Shown piece after piece: positions 44,613 to 54,175 of a stretch of DNA of 64,000 nucleotides. The notes below the pieces were generated by a model. It saw nothing but the letters and a program-made list of their open reading frames with translations, searched no databases and had not been told where the DNA came from. Position 1 is the stretch's first letter; every line of letters starts with the position of its first letter. The position numbers were made by a program, and so were the translations under genes. Origin of the DNA: Corynebacterium breve (GTDB lineage Bacteria > Actinomycetota > Actinomycetes > Mycobacteriales > Mycobacteriaceae); contig NZ_CP126969.1 of the NCBI RefSeq assembly GCF_030252165.1, positions 930,001 through 994,000 of the forward strand, read 5' to 3'.

Positions 44613-47581
44613 ATGCAGATTCGTTTACAGACTCTTGAGCATCAGCAGAGCGCGCTTCGTGCTGTCAATAAGGTGTTTGACGGTGTGGAGTTGGACTATG
44701 GCGGACGCCACGAAGCGAATCCGGTGTTTGATCCGGCTGATCCGCAGCTGCGGGATAATATCCATAGTTTGCAGATCGGCCAGGTTGAGGGGGTTGACGC
44801 TATTCCTTCGTCGTGGCGGGGCAAGGTCGATGACGGGGTTTTGGGTATCGACGTTAAGATGGAGACAGGCACTGGAAAAACGCTTGTCTATACCCAGATG
44901 ATGCATGAGTTGAACCGGCTGTATGGCTTTAACAAGTTCATTGTTCTTGTGCCGTCGACTCCTATTAAGGAGGGGGCGCGCTCGTTTATGCAGGCAGATT
45001 ATGCGCGGCAGTACTTCAATGATGCGTATGGCGGGCGGATCAGACTTGATCTGGATGTGCTTGATCCGCAGAAGCGTTCCAAGGGTAGGAAGCTGTTTCC
45101 ATCGGCGATTGCTAACTTTGTGTCCGGATCGCGTTTGACCAAGGGTCGGATTTCGGCGTTGTTGATGACTGATGGAATGTTGCTGTCGAAGGCGACGATG
45201 GCGGCGGATTATGACCAGATGGTGTTGGGTTCGTCGAGTGTGCCGTACGAGGCATTGGCCCAAACACGCCCGATTGTCATTATTGATGAGCCGCATCGGT
45301 TTAAGCGTGAAAATAAGGCGTATGAGGCGTTGCTGGATCAGATTCAGCCGCAGGCCATTATTCGGTTTGGGGCTACCTTCCCAGAGCTTGGTAAGACGAA
45401 GCAAACAGACTACAACAACCTCATTTTCAACTTGGGGGCGATCGAGGCCTTCAATGAGCAGCTCGTCAAGGGCGTGGCGATCCAGTACCCGGAGGCCGAG
45501 AGCCAGGATACCGTGCGGTTGAAGTTGACTAATCTGTCGGCGTCGAAGCCGAAGACGGCTACTTTCCAGAATGTTGAGACCGGTAAAAGCGTGTCGCTTG
45601 GCTTGACCGAGTCACTGGGCTCTATCGCGGGGGATTTTGCGGGGCTGACCGTAGAGGCGGTGGGCAAGACCCCGAATCCGGCAATCAAGTCGGGCGTGAC
45701 GCTGTCTAACGATCAGGTGCTGGCGCGCGGGGATATTATTTCTGCCAATGTCTACTCGGATACGTATCAGGCATTGATGATGCGACAGGCGCTGGATAAC
45801 CACTTTGGGCAGGAGTGGAAGAACTTTCGGCGGGCCTCGCGGATTAAGACGTTGAGTTTGTTCTTCATTGATGCGGTGGAGTCGTACCGTGGGGTGGATG
45901 GTTCCAGTGGCCATTTGCGCCAAAGGTTTGAGGAACTCCTTGAGGAGAAACTTCGTCAGGAGATTAAGGCCAGGAGCGGGGATTCGTCGTCAACGGCGAA
46001 ACAATACGTGAAGTATCTTGAGGCTTCGCTGGGAGATATCCTGGCCACTAACGGTGGGTACTTTTCGGCGGATAACTCGACAGCGGATGAGGCGATCCAG
46101 CGTGAGGTTGATCAGATTCTGCGGGACAAGCAGAAATTACTGGCGTTTGAGGATGCTGACGGACAGCCGAACACGATGCGTTTCATTTTCTCGAAGTGGA
46201 CGTTGCGTGAGGGCTGGGATAACCCGAATGTGTTTCAGATCGTGAAGTTGCGTTCCTCGGGGTCGGACATCTCTAAGTTGCAGGAGGTTGGTCGTGGTCT
46301 TCGTTTGCCGGTGGATGTGTCAGGGACCAGGCTTTCTGGTGAGCAGTTCTATTTGACGTATTTGGTGGATTACACCGAGCGGGATTTTGCGCAGAAGCTG
46401 GTCAGTGAGGTGAACTCGGATGTCGGTGAGAAGTTGGCCTCGGTGAAGGGCTTGCTGGAGGCCGTCGGCAAGCAACGGGGCAAGACCGTGACCGAATTGA
46501 TGGTTGAGCTTCTTACTGCTGGGTACATTGATGCCGATCAAAACATTGTCCCCGAGAAGGCCGATGAGTTCTTTGCGGCTTATCCGGAGTTTACGAAGAA
46601 ACGGCTGCAACCGGACAAAATTGTGGAAGATAAGAGCCGGGCGCGTGTTGGGATCAGGCAGGATCGGTACCACGAGATTAAGCAGCTGTGGGAGAAGGTC
46701 AACGACAAGTACTACTTACGGCTTGACGATTTGACAGACGCTGAGGTTGATCAGTGCATCGCGGATATCTTGGATCAGGATGTGTACCAGGCTCAGTTGG
46801 GGCGCTTCGCTCAAGACGTCGTCATCTCGGGTGAGGATGGTGAGTTAGAAACACGCTCAGAGACAAAGGCTACCTTTGACGCTACTGAGCCGATTCCGTA
46901 TGGGCAGTGGTTGCAACTGGCCTACAAACAGACGTACCTCCCGGTGAGCAGAATCCATCATGGACTAGTTGAAAAGAGCAAATCCAAGAAGATATCAAAG
47001 GATTTTTCAATAAGGCGACGCTGGGTCGATTTGTGGCGGCTTTCAATGAGTGGATGGAGCAGGAGTTCCTCAACCGGTTCTCTTATACCCAGGTGCGGGG
47101 AGTTGTCGGTGCTACTGCGCTAACGGATGAAGCGGGCGAACCTTTAGAGGATATTGTTCAGGGCAACATTGGGGTGTATAAGGACGCAACATCCAAGGTG
47201 CCGGACAAATTCCTCTATGATGTTTTCGTTTTCGATTCACCGAAAGAGAAAGAAACGATCCGGGATTCTGACGTGGACCAAGTGGTGGTGTACGGAAAAA
47301 TCCCTCGTCGCTCGATCAAGGTTCCGCTGTATTTTGGTGGAACGACCAGCCCAGATTTCATGTATGTCCTCAAGAAGGGTGATGGGCAGATGGCGTTGAA
47401 CTTTATTATTGAGACGAAAGACGTTGAAAAGAAGACTGATTTACGCCAGAGTGAACAGATGCGGATCGCTGCCGCCAAGAAGTTCTTTGAATCGATGGAG
47501 GAGTCGGGTGTTGACGTGGCTTTCCGCGCGCAGCTCAAAAATGACGACATTGTGTCGATGATTAAGCAGGTGCTGGGATGA
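44613..47581 (+). pseudogene. Type III restriction enzyme Res subunit, frameshifted
   Basis: Restored length about 989 residues. The N-terminal SF2 helicase has Walker A KMETGTGKT (83-90), IIDEPHRF (225-228) and KWTLREGWDNPNVFQI with QEVGRGLRLP (motifs V-VI). The frame breaks at 46972-46975, where four As stand in place of five; reading resumes in the next frame as KEQIQEDIKGFFNKATLGRF. The shifted part (to 47581) holds the nuclease motif SPDFMYVL...NFIIETK. As sequenced, the protein keeps its helicase but loses its endonuclease domain. It could be a real mutation or a homopolymer sequencing error. Confidence 0.88.
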
Positions 47582-47673
47582 TTCCGAAAGCTGGCGTCAA
47601 ACGAGTCTTGTCAGGCGGACGCCTGCGCTGGGAGTCGGCAAGACTGTGCGCAAAGTGGGGTGAGCGCAAATGA
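47578..47673 (+). CDS. Possible 31-aa ORF coupled at both ends in the defence operon
   Basis: ATG overlaps the res stop (ATGA) and the TGA overlaps the ATG of the next gene (ATGA), so it fits exactly between the two. The product is basic (MIPKAGVKRVLSGGRLRWES start). Not recognised. It may be a real micro-protein or just a translational bridge. Confidence 0.4.
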   Translation: MIPKAGVKRVLSGGRLRWESARLCAKWGERK

Positions 47674-49000
47674 ATGGCGACTCCTTGCTATTAGTAACAA
47701 AAAGTGTGCTCAAATCTCTTCTGGAGGTTTCTTCAGGCGGCGAGCGTATTACGGTTAAGACCAGAGAAGGGACGCAGAAGGAGTTCAAGGAGTCTTTTAG
47801 TTTCGGCGCTCTTCCTCTCTACCTTCGAACCATGGCAGCGTTTGCAAATGCCAAGGGTGGATACATAATTTTTGGGGTCACTGACAATCCAAGATCACTC
47901 AAGGGCTTAGAAGGGAGTCATCTGGATCAATTCGATAACCTAGATCGTGCCAAACTAACTGATGGTTTGAACGAGTATTTTTCTCCGGAAATTCGATGGG
48001 AGGCCGAGACTTTTAAGCTCGAAGGGAGAACCCTGGGTGTGATTTATGTGGCTGAATCAGAAAACAAGCCCGGCGTCACGAAAAAACATTCAATACCGGA
48101 AAGCAGGTTGTGCAAGAGGGCGACATTCTTTATCGGTATAATTCTCGCTCGGAGAAAATTAAGTACCCGGAGCTCAATCGGATTATTGCAGAATCAAGGG
48201 AACGAGAATCTCAGCTATTGCTTGAACAGTTTCGGTACTTGATTGAGGCTGGTGCCAAAAACGCTGCGATCTTTGATCTGTCGAAAAAAGAGGTGCGTGG
48301 GGCTAGTGGACAAAAGTTACTTATCGACCAGAAGCTCGTGGACAGTATTTCGTTTATCCGGGAAGGTGAGTTCAGCGAAACCGTTGGCGCACCGACACTT
48401 AAACTAATCGGTGAAGTTCAGCCAGCTAGTACAATAACAGTTACTACGGACAAGGTTATTCACTCGGCAGTGACATCGGAAGATATTATCGTGCGCTTCC
48501 TTAATCAAGATCCTAGTGAGTCACCGGAGAGTTATGTTAAAGCGGCGGCGACTGGGTCTTCGGCTTTTGTACCCATTCACTTCTTCCGTAAGGCAGCGGG
48601 TTGGAGTATCAACTTCGCTGCCGACGAAATTAGGGCTGAGAAGACTAGATCTCAGGCCAAGACAAGGTTGCTGAAGCGACTCGAGTCAGGTGATCAGCTA
48701 CTGATGAAGTGTCCTTCTGCGGCATCTACTCATAAGTCTTCGAAGAAGAAGATTTCATTTCTGGAGCGGCTGAGATCCGGTGATGAACAATTGGTCGGAA
48801 TCTCTAACTCCGAAGATGCGCGTTTGGTCCTTGAGTCGGTTCAGTGTCTAGAAAATGATGAGGTTGACCAATACTTTGATCTTTATTGTCGTGTGATACT
48901 AGATTGCTTTAATTCTTTTTACGAGGATGATGGCAAGGTCGCAAATGCTTTGAGAAGAGCGGCTTGTCGCCTTGATATTGCCATGTACGGTGGCAACTAG
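47670..49000 (+). pseudogene. AlbA_2 (Schlafen-type ATP-binding) protein, frameshifted
   Basis: Restored length about 443 residues. EFKESFSFGALPLYLRTMAAFANAKGGYIIFGVTDNPR near residue 38 is the AlbA_2/SLFN signature. The frame breaks at an A6 run (48081-48086): with seven As it reads GVTKKTFNTGKQVVQEGDILYRYNSRSE and continues to 49000. The C-terminal half (~300 residues) has no family I recognise. AlbA_2 proteins are often found in defence islands and here follow a type III system. As in res, exactly one A is missing from a run. Confidence 0.8.
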
Positions 49001-49207
49001 CAGGTGAAAACATGCCATCGCTCATGAGAGGCGACGTATTTCAGTCGAGCTGGTAGCCGAAAAGTGACCATTTTTCTAGCTCGCGATTTTGTGTAAAATC
49101 AGTTCGAAGCAGCTTTTAACAGGGGTCAGAGCCAATGGCTTTTTGACCAATCCTAGTTATTATGTGGTGCAAATAGTTAGGGCCACCAATCTAAGTTAAC
49201 ACATAAT

Positions 49208-49279
49208 TAAAAAGGATTGTCAATAGCATAACCACTTTAATATTGTATAAATATTAGCGGTTTTGATCAATCCTTTTTA
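49208..49279. repeat. 12-bp inverted repeat flanking AT-rich core
   Basis: TAAAAAGGATTG (49208-49219) and CAATCCTTTTTA (49268-49279) enclose 48 bases containing TTAATATTGTATAAATATTA. It could be a recombination or replication-type site, or the stem of an RNA. Confidence 0.5.
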
Positions 49280-49376
49280 TTTTCTTAATCATCGAATCAA
49301 GAGGATAAGCATAAGGGGTTTTAATCTATCGAACTCCACCAAACTATCCTTACACATAATTATTGCTAAACTAACA

Positions 49377-49421
49377 CCGTCCGGATGCCTCATGCCCAAG
49401 CATTCCGGACGGTTTTGTTTT
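49377..49421 (+). terminator. Strong intrinsic terminator in island
   Basis: CCGTCCGGA (49377-49385) pairs with TCCGGACGG (49404-49412), extended inward by TGC/GCA, followed by TTTTGTTTT. No protein gene lies immediately upstream; the nearest ends at 49000. Confidence 0.85.
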
Positions 49422-49639
49422 ATGTGTAGTGTCCCGCAGGGTCTTTAAAGTGCATATTGAGCCCACTTTTTCGGCCAGGACCCTAGTGATCAACCTCTCT
49501 CTTTATGCCCCCTGAAGTGCAGAGATGCTGATCTCACTCAGCCTTGACAAGTCGTTATATATGTTGCGTACCATCTGGGGTACCAGTAGAAGCCTCCAGC
49601 CAATTTGAACTGGCCCCTGAAAGTTGGACTGGTTTAATT

Positions 49640-50532
49640 CTAGGCGGTTAGGGGTTCAAGGGTCTGGTTCCGATAATGCATCGGAGTCAGACCCTTGAGT
49701 CGTTTCTGTATGCGTTCATGGTTGTACCAGTAGATGTAGTCATCGATTGCCTTGTAGAATTCCTGCAAGCTGGTAAATGATTCACCGTGGTACATCTCAG
49801 TCTTTAAGTGCCCGAAGAAGTTTTCCATCACCGCATTGTCATAGCAGTTGCTTTTCCTTGACATTGACTGCACTCCACCGATGCTTGTGATCAGCCCGCG
49901 CCAGCTGGAATGCTGGTACTGGACCCCTTGATCTGTATGTACAAGCAGTCCTTGCCCTGGTGATTGTTGTGCGATGGCGTCACGCAGAGACTGTGATGTC
50001 AAGGCTGTATTTGGTGAGGTAGATACGCTGTACGACAGGATTGACCGGTCATATAGATCCATGATTGGCGACAAATAAGCCTTGGTGCCAGCAACGCGAA
50101 ATTCCGTGATGTCACTGACCCACACCGTGTTGGGCCTATCAGGTGTGAAGTGTCGATCCAGTACATTCTTCGCAATGTGGCTGACAGTGCCTTTGTACGA
50201 GTTGTACTTCTTTTTCACTCGGACCTTTGACTTCAACCCGAGCTGGTCCATGAGCTTATAGACCAGCTTATGGTTAACGACCCATCCTGCCCGGCGTAGC
50301 TGGGCGTGCACCCGCCGGTAACCATAACGACGGTTCATACGCTCGAAGACCTCGATGATTGCTTGCTTGAGCTGGGCGTGCTTATCGCCCATGGTGAGGC
50401 GTTGTTGGTGATAGAAAAATGTTGACCGGGCAAGCCCTGCCGCACCCAGCAGATCGTCCAGGCGGTGAGTTGACTTGAGGATGACGATGACCTCAGCTTT
50501 TAGCCTCGTCGTTGGTTCCTCAAGTCCCGCAA
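49640..50532 (-). CDS. IS150-group OrfB transposase (expressed by -1 frameshift)
   Basis: The frame is open from the A7 slippery run to 49640. HTH_21 part with RMNRRYGYRRVHAQLRRAGW, then the DDE core: VWVSDITEFRV, LLVHTDQGVQYQHSSW and NAVMENFFGHLKTEMY, and C-terminal YNHERIQKRLKGLTPMHYR. Without the frameshift a start at ATG 50392 would give 250 residues lacking the N-terminus. Confidence 0.9.
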
Positions 50533-50982
50533 TTTTTTTAAATACGCGTTTTCCGCCCGCAATTTCTCTACCTCGCGACGCAACCGATCTTCCTCAGTGA
50601 ACGGTTTCGCAGGTGAACTGCCTTTCGGGCGCCCTTTCGGTTTCGGCCGCAAAGCTTCATCACCGCCGGCACGCCAGGCACGCACCCAACCAGAGACAAG
50701 TTGATCCGAAGATAAACCAAATTCCCTGGCGAGTTCCATCTTGGACTCGCCAGCATTGAACCGATCAACGATGTCTTTCTTTACCTCAAAGGAATATTGC
50801 TGCTTCGTTGGCTTCTCCACAAGACATAGCTTGCCATGAAGCTTGAACCGTCGGGCAAGCCTCTTCACCGGATAGGGGTTAACCCCTAAACGATGAGCTG
50901 CTGCCGTATAGCCCAGCCCTTGTTCAAATAACTCAACGAGCTGCTCCCGCTGTGCCTGACTCAACGAACTTCGTGCTCTCAA
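50500..50982 (-). CDS. IS150-group OrfA
   Basis: 160 residues with two helix-turn-helix units (LGYTAAAHRLGVNPYPVKRL; ESKMELAREFGLSSDQLVSGW) and a C-terminal leucine zipper (LRREVEKLRAENAYLKKL). At 50539-50533 the minus strand reads T-TAA-AAA-AA (A7), the usual IS150 slippery site for OrfAB. Confidence 0.9.
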   Translation of the reverse strand: MRARSSLSQAQREQLVELFEQGLGYTAAAHRLGVNPYPVKRLARRFKLHGKLCLVEKPTKQQYSFEVKKDIVDRFNAGESKMELAREFGLSSDQLVSGWVRAWRAGGDEALRPKPKGRPKGSSPAKPFTEEDRLRREVEKLRAENAYLKKLRDLRNQRRG

Positions 50983-51169
50983 AAGAAAAACTCCCCACTA
51001 GTCGGAAACTGATTTCTCAGTCCAACTAGTGGGGAGCAGTTCACATTTCGGTTGGGGGCTTTTTATGTTCCCCGATCACATTCATCTTTTGCTTCGGGGC
51101 TCTGTTCCACGCGCACTCATACCAATCCTTCCGCGCACAAATCAATTTTTGTGGCAACTACTGTTCCCG

Positions 51170-51182
51170 TAAGATTGACCAA
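51170..51182 (+). promoter_or_regulatory. -10-like TAAGAT, leaderless start of mycolyltransferase
   Basis: TAAGAT (51170-51175) lies seven bases before ATG 51183 with no Shine-Dalgarno sequence. Confidence 0.45.
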
Positions 51183-52352
51183 ATGGAATTAAACCCTCGT
51201 CGTGGCCTATCGCTTGCTCTTGCCTCCGCATTGTCCCTTTCTGTATTGGTGGCCCCAGATGCGCTGGCTCAGTCGTCGGCAAGCGGGCAACCGCTAGGCC
51301 AGAGTGATGCCTCGTCAGCTGGCGTGGAGGCGTCGAGTCTGAGCTCCGCCTCGCTCATGGAAGGCCCGCTGGGAGATCTCGCGTTTGGCACCCACGTTTT
51401 CGGGGGAAGCTCTGGAAGCAGCCAGGCACTGGGATCGAGCACGGTGGACATCGCGGACACGTTCCCGGATCCAAACGCGCCGGCGGCCGAGTTCGTCTCC
51501 CTGGTGCATGAGCGCGATAACCTTTGGACGCTCACGGTGTACTCGCCGTCAATGCAGCGTGAGATCACCAACGATCTTGTTCTGCCGGAAGGTGGCCCGG
51601 ATAACACCACCCCGCGCCCGACCTATTACCTGCTCGGTGGTGCAGGTGGTGGCGGTTGGACTGGTGCGGGCGGGGCGCCGGACTTCTTCAAGGACAAGCT
51701 GATCAACGTGGTGACACCACGCGGCGCTGTCGGTTCGCAGCAAGCAGACTGGGCGCACGAGGACCCTGAAATGGGCATTTACAAGTGGTCGACGTACCTG
51801 GCAAAGGAGTTGCCACAGCTGATCGACGAGATGTTCTACGGCAACGGAACCGATGGAATCGGTGGAATGTCTATGTCTGGCGGCCCCGCACTTCACATCG
51901 CGACCATGGACGATCGCTTCAAGGTTGCTGGCACGTATTCGAGCTGCCAGTCCACAACCGGCGTGCTGGGCCAACCATTCGCATCATCGACAGTGCGTTT
52001 TTACGGTGGCGATCCAGCGAACATGTGGGGAGCGTCATCCGATCCAGCGTGGGCTGAGCATTCGCCGATGCTCAACCTCGAGGACATGCGCGGGATCAAG
52101 TTGTTCGCGGCGGCATCCCGCGGTGTGCCGACAGAGACGGACGAGGAAGTGAAGGATTCGCCGATGCCAGCGCTGGTCGTCGATGAGCAGTTTGCTTACG
52201 CTTGCTCGCGCGCTTTCGTTGACAACGCTCGTGACGCTGGCTTGGACATCGACTGGTATGAATTCGACGAAGGAACCCACAACTGGGGACTGTTTCGCCG
52301 CCAGCTCCCAGAGACTTGGAAGACCATCGGTCCAGCTCTCGGGGTGGAATAA
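51183..52352 (+). CDS. Corynomycolyltransferase (Cmt / antigen 85-like esterase)
   Basis: 389 residues. Signal peptide LSLALASALSLSVLVAPDALA, cleavage before QSSA. The alpha/beta hydrolase domain has YYLLGGAGGGGWTGAGG and the nucleophile Ser in GIGGMSMSGGPALHIA. Glu/Asp in the following region and the catalytic His in DEGTHNWGLFRRQLP match the mycolyltransferase triad. These secreted enzymes move corynomycolic acid between trehalose and arabinogalactan to build the outer membrane. Presence of such a gene supports a mycolate-producing Corynebacterium host. First core gene after the island. Confidence 0.9.
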   Translation: MELNPRRGLSLALASALSLSVLVAPDALAQSSASGQPLGQSDASSAGVEASSLSSASLMEGPLGDLAFGTHVFGGSSGSSQALGSSTVDIADTFPDPNAPAAEFVSLVHERDNLWTLTVYSPSMQREITNDLVLPEGGPDNTTPRPTYYLLGGAGGGGWTGAGGAPDFFKDKLINVVTPRGAVGSQQADWAHEDPEMGIYKWSTYLAKELPQLIDEMFYGNGTDGIGGMSMSGGPALHIATMDDRFKVAGTYSSCQSTTGVLGQPFASSTVRFYGGDPANMWGASSDPAWAEHSPMLNLEDMRGIKLFAAASRGVPTETDEEVKDSPMPALVVDEQFAYACSRAFVDNARDAGLDIDWYEFDEGTHNWGLFRRQLPETWKTIGPALGVE

Positions 52353-52356
52353 AATC

Positions 52357-53298
52357 CTACTGGCCCAAGAAATCAGCTAGCCACTGCTGATACTGCTCCG
52401 GCTGGGTGATGTATGCCTCGGAGTGTTTGCCCTCGGTCCAGATTGCCGTCACGCGATCGCCGAGGGCTTCTTCGTATTCGTGGCCCATGTGCGGCGGGGT
52501 GACTTCGTCGTCACGCGAGTGGATCAAAAGTACCGGCATGTCCGAGTCCTTGATCGCTTCGGCAGCGTCGAGCTCGTAGTAAGACACGCCCTGGTGCACG
52601 CGGAGAAATGGTTCGCCCGCAGCGAGCATAAAGTTGGTAGAGAACGGCGTTTCTCCTGCAACTTTGTCTAGTTCGATCCGAATCATGTCGAGTGCGTCGG
52701 CCATCGGGCTATCCAGCACAAGCTTGTCGACGATTCCCTCGTCCTTCGCTGCGGCCATCGCCGCCGTCGCGCCACCGAAGGATGTTCCCCACATAACGAT
52801 CTCGCAGTCGTCGGAAAGCTCGGTGTCAAGCTGTGTGAGAACCTTCATCGTGTCGTCAGACTCGCGCGCGCCAAAAGTGTTGACCAACGCTGTATTGCCT
52901 CCACTGTTCATCTGGTCGTAGGCGATCACGTTGTATCCCAGATTGAGGAACATTTTCGCGACAGGAAGAGTTGCGTCTTTGGTGCCTCCGAGACCGTGGA
53001 TCAAGATTGCTGTGTCGCGGTCTTTGTCGCCGTTGTGAATGTGAATTGCGGGGATGGTGTGGTCATCGTGCGAGGCGGTGACGGTGAACTCCTCGATGGT
53101 GAAGTCCTTGGCGATGTCCTCGCGGTGCACCCCGGCGTAGTCGAGAAAGTCGGCGGTTTCTTTGGTGGTGGACTCCGGAGAAGACAGTTGCGTGGTGCCT
53201 TTGTACACCTGCGACCCCATGAAAAGAAACACTGCACAAGACAATAAAAGAACTATTATTACGAGTGCTAGAAGTATTCGTGAAACTACTCTTTTCAT
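52357..53298 (-). CDS. Membrane-anchored alpha/beta hydrolase
   Basis: 313 residues. N-terminal anchor (ILLALVIIVLLLSCAVFLFMG). AILIHGLGGTKDATLP gives the oxyanion region, MWGTSFGGATAAM the nucleophile Ser, LLIHSRDDEVTPP the Asp and EGKHSEAY the His. It resembles the FrsA/BAAT or YqkD-type hydrolases of Gram-positives. Substrate unknown. Convergent with the mycolyltransferase gene, only four bases apart. Confidence 0.82.
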   Translation of the reverse strand: MKRVVSRILLALVIIVLLLSCAVFLFMGSQVYKGTTQLSSPESTTKETADFLDYAGVHREDIAKDFTIEEFTVTASHDDHTIPAIHIHNGDKDRDTAILIHGLGGTKDATLPVAKMFLNLGYNVIAYDQMNSGGNTALVNTFGARESDDTMKVLTQLDTELSDDCEIVMWGTSFGGATAAMAAAKDEGIVDKLVLDSPMADALDMIRIELDKVAGETPFSTNFMLAAGEPFLRVHQGVSYYELDAAEAIKDSDMPVLLIHSRDDEVTPPHMGHEYEEALGDRVTAIWTEGKHSEAYITQPEQYQQWLADFLGQ

Positions 53299-53430
53299 GG
53301 GGCTGCCCGCTTTCTGGAGTTGTTAGCTTCATTATTTCATGCGGGGAGACTGAGAGAATAACCCGAGTGAAAACTAGCGCGGCGTGTATGAACCCCTAGA
53401 AGCTTCGATGGTATCGACGCAGGTGTATAG

Positions 53431-54126
53431 CTACAGCGCGCGGGTGAGCTGCTCGGCGGCAGCGACCAGTTCTTTGCCCCACTTATCTGCTGGTGACGGG
53501 CGCAAGCGCTCAGCAGGCCCGGAGACGGAAAGCACGGCAATGATTTCTTGGTTGCCGGCAAAAATCGGCGCGGAGACGCTGGCGAGACCTACTTCGCGTT
53601 CGCTGACGGACTCGGCTAGGCCAGATTCCCTTACTTTGGCAAGGTCGTCAGGGGCGAAGGGGTCGTCGATAAGCAAATGCTCGGTGAAAGCGGCAAAGAC
53701 GCGGGCAGCGGAACCGTGGGTGAGTGGCAGGCGAGAGCCGACCGGGACGGTGTTTTGTAGGCCGGATGGTGGCTCGATGGCGGCGATGCAGGTGCGGGTG
53801 GTGCCGGTGAGTTTGTAGAGTTGGACGGATTCGCCGGTGGTGTCGACGAGTTCGTCCATGATTGGTGTCGCGATGTTGATTAGGCGTGTCGGCGTATTGG
53901 AATGGAAGTGAGCAAGCGCAGGGCCGATGGTCCACGCGCCTTGGGTGGTGCGGTCGAGAATCTGGTGGATTTCGAGGGCCGTGGCAAGGCGGTGGGTGGT
54001 TGCTCGTGGAATGGACGTGGCGTCGCCGAGCTCTGCCAAGGTCTTGTCGCCCTGGGAAATCGCATCGATGATCGCAATGGCACGGTCAAGAACTTGGATG
54101 CCGGATTCTACGCTATACTGTCCCAT
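53431..54126 (-). CDS. ltbR: IclR-family regulator LtbR
   Basis: 231 residues. Winged helix in the first ~70 ([39 protein letters not shown]), then the IclR effector domain ([65 protein letters not shown]). It is divergent from leuCD, as is LtbR of C. glutamicum, which represses leuB, leuCD and tryptophan genes. The ATG follows a TATTAT hexamer by seven bases. It probably binds the 49-bp leuC/ltbR gap. Confidence 0.9.
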   Translation of the reverse strand: MGQYSVESGIQVLDRAIAIIDAISQGDKTLAELGDATSIPRATTHRLATALEIHQILDRTTQGAWTIGPALAHFHSNTPTRLINIATPIMDELVDTTGESVQLYKLTGTTRTCIAAIEPPSGLQNTVPVGSRLPLTHGSAARVFAAFTEHLLIDDPFAPDDLAKVRESGLAESVSEREVGLASVSAPIFAGNQEIIAVLSVSGPAERLRPSPADKWGKELVAAAEQLTRAL

Positions 54127-54175
54127 ACAACGGATAATATCATCTCATACACTGGGATTGGTTAAGGAGGCGTAC
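54127..54175. promoter_or_regulatory. ltbR/leuC divergent promoter region
   Basis: 49 bp. On the minus strand TATTAT (54139-54134) is seven bases before the ltbR ATG. On the plus strand TAATAT or TACACT could serve leuC, with AAGGAGG (54164-54170) five bases before ATG 54176. Any LtbR operator must overlap these elements. Confidence 0.55.

Larger units (their letters stand above)
49001..49605. other. 605-bp AT-rich intergenic region
   Basis: No supported gene. It holds a 12-bp inverted repeat with long spacing (49208-49219 and 49268-49279) around an AT-rich core and a strong terminator at 49377. Base composition is clearly lower in GC than the core arms, consistent with foreign origin. Confidence 0.55.
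49606..51043 (-). mobile_element. IS3-family element, IS150 group
   Basis: 1438 bp. Terminal inverted repeats TGAACTGGCCCCTGAAAGTTGGACTG (left) and, from the right end, TGAACTGCTCCCCACTAGTTGGACTG. Tips are TG...CA. Two overlapping frames on the minus strand. No convincing target duplication was seen. Near the right end CCCCACTAGT/ACTAGTGGGG forms a hairpin. It closes the accessory island. Confidence 0.9.

Noticed and set aside
35036..51100. Second (attR) copy of the tRNA-Glu 3' end at the right side of the island
   Set aside because: No repeat of the tRNA 3' sequence was found up to the mycolyltransferase gene; the right boundary may have been lost through IS activity.
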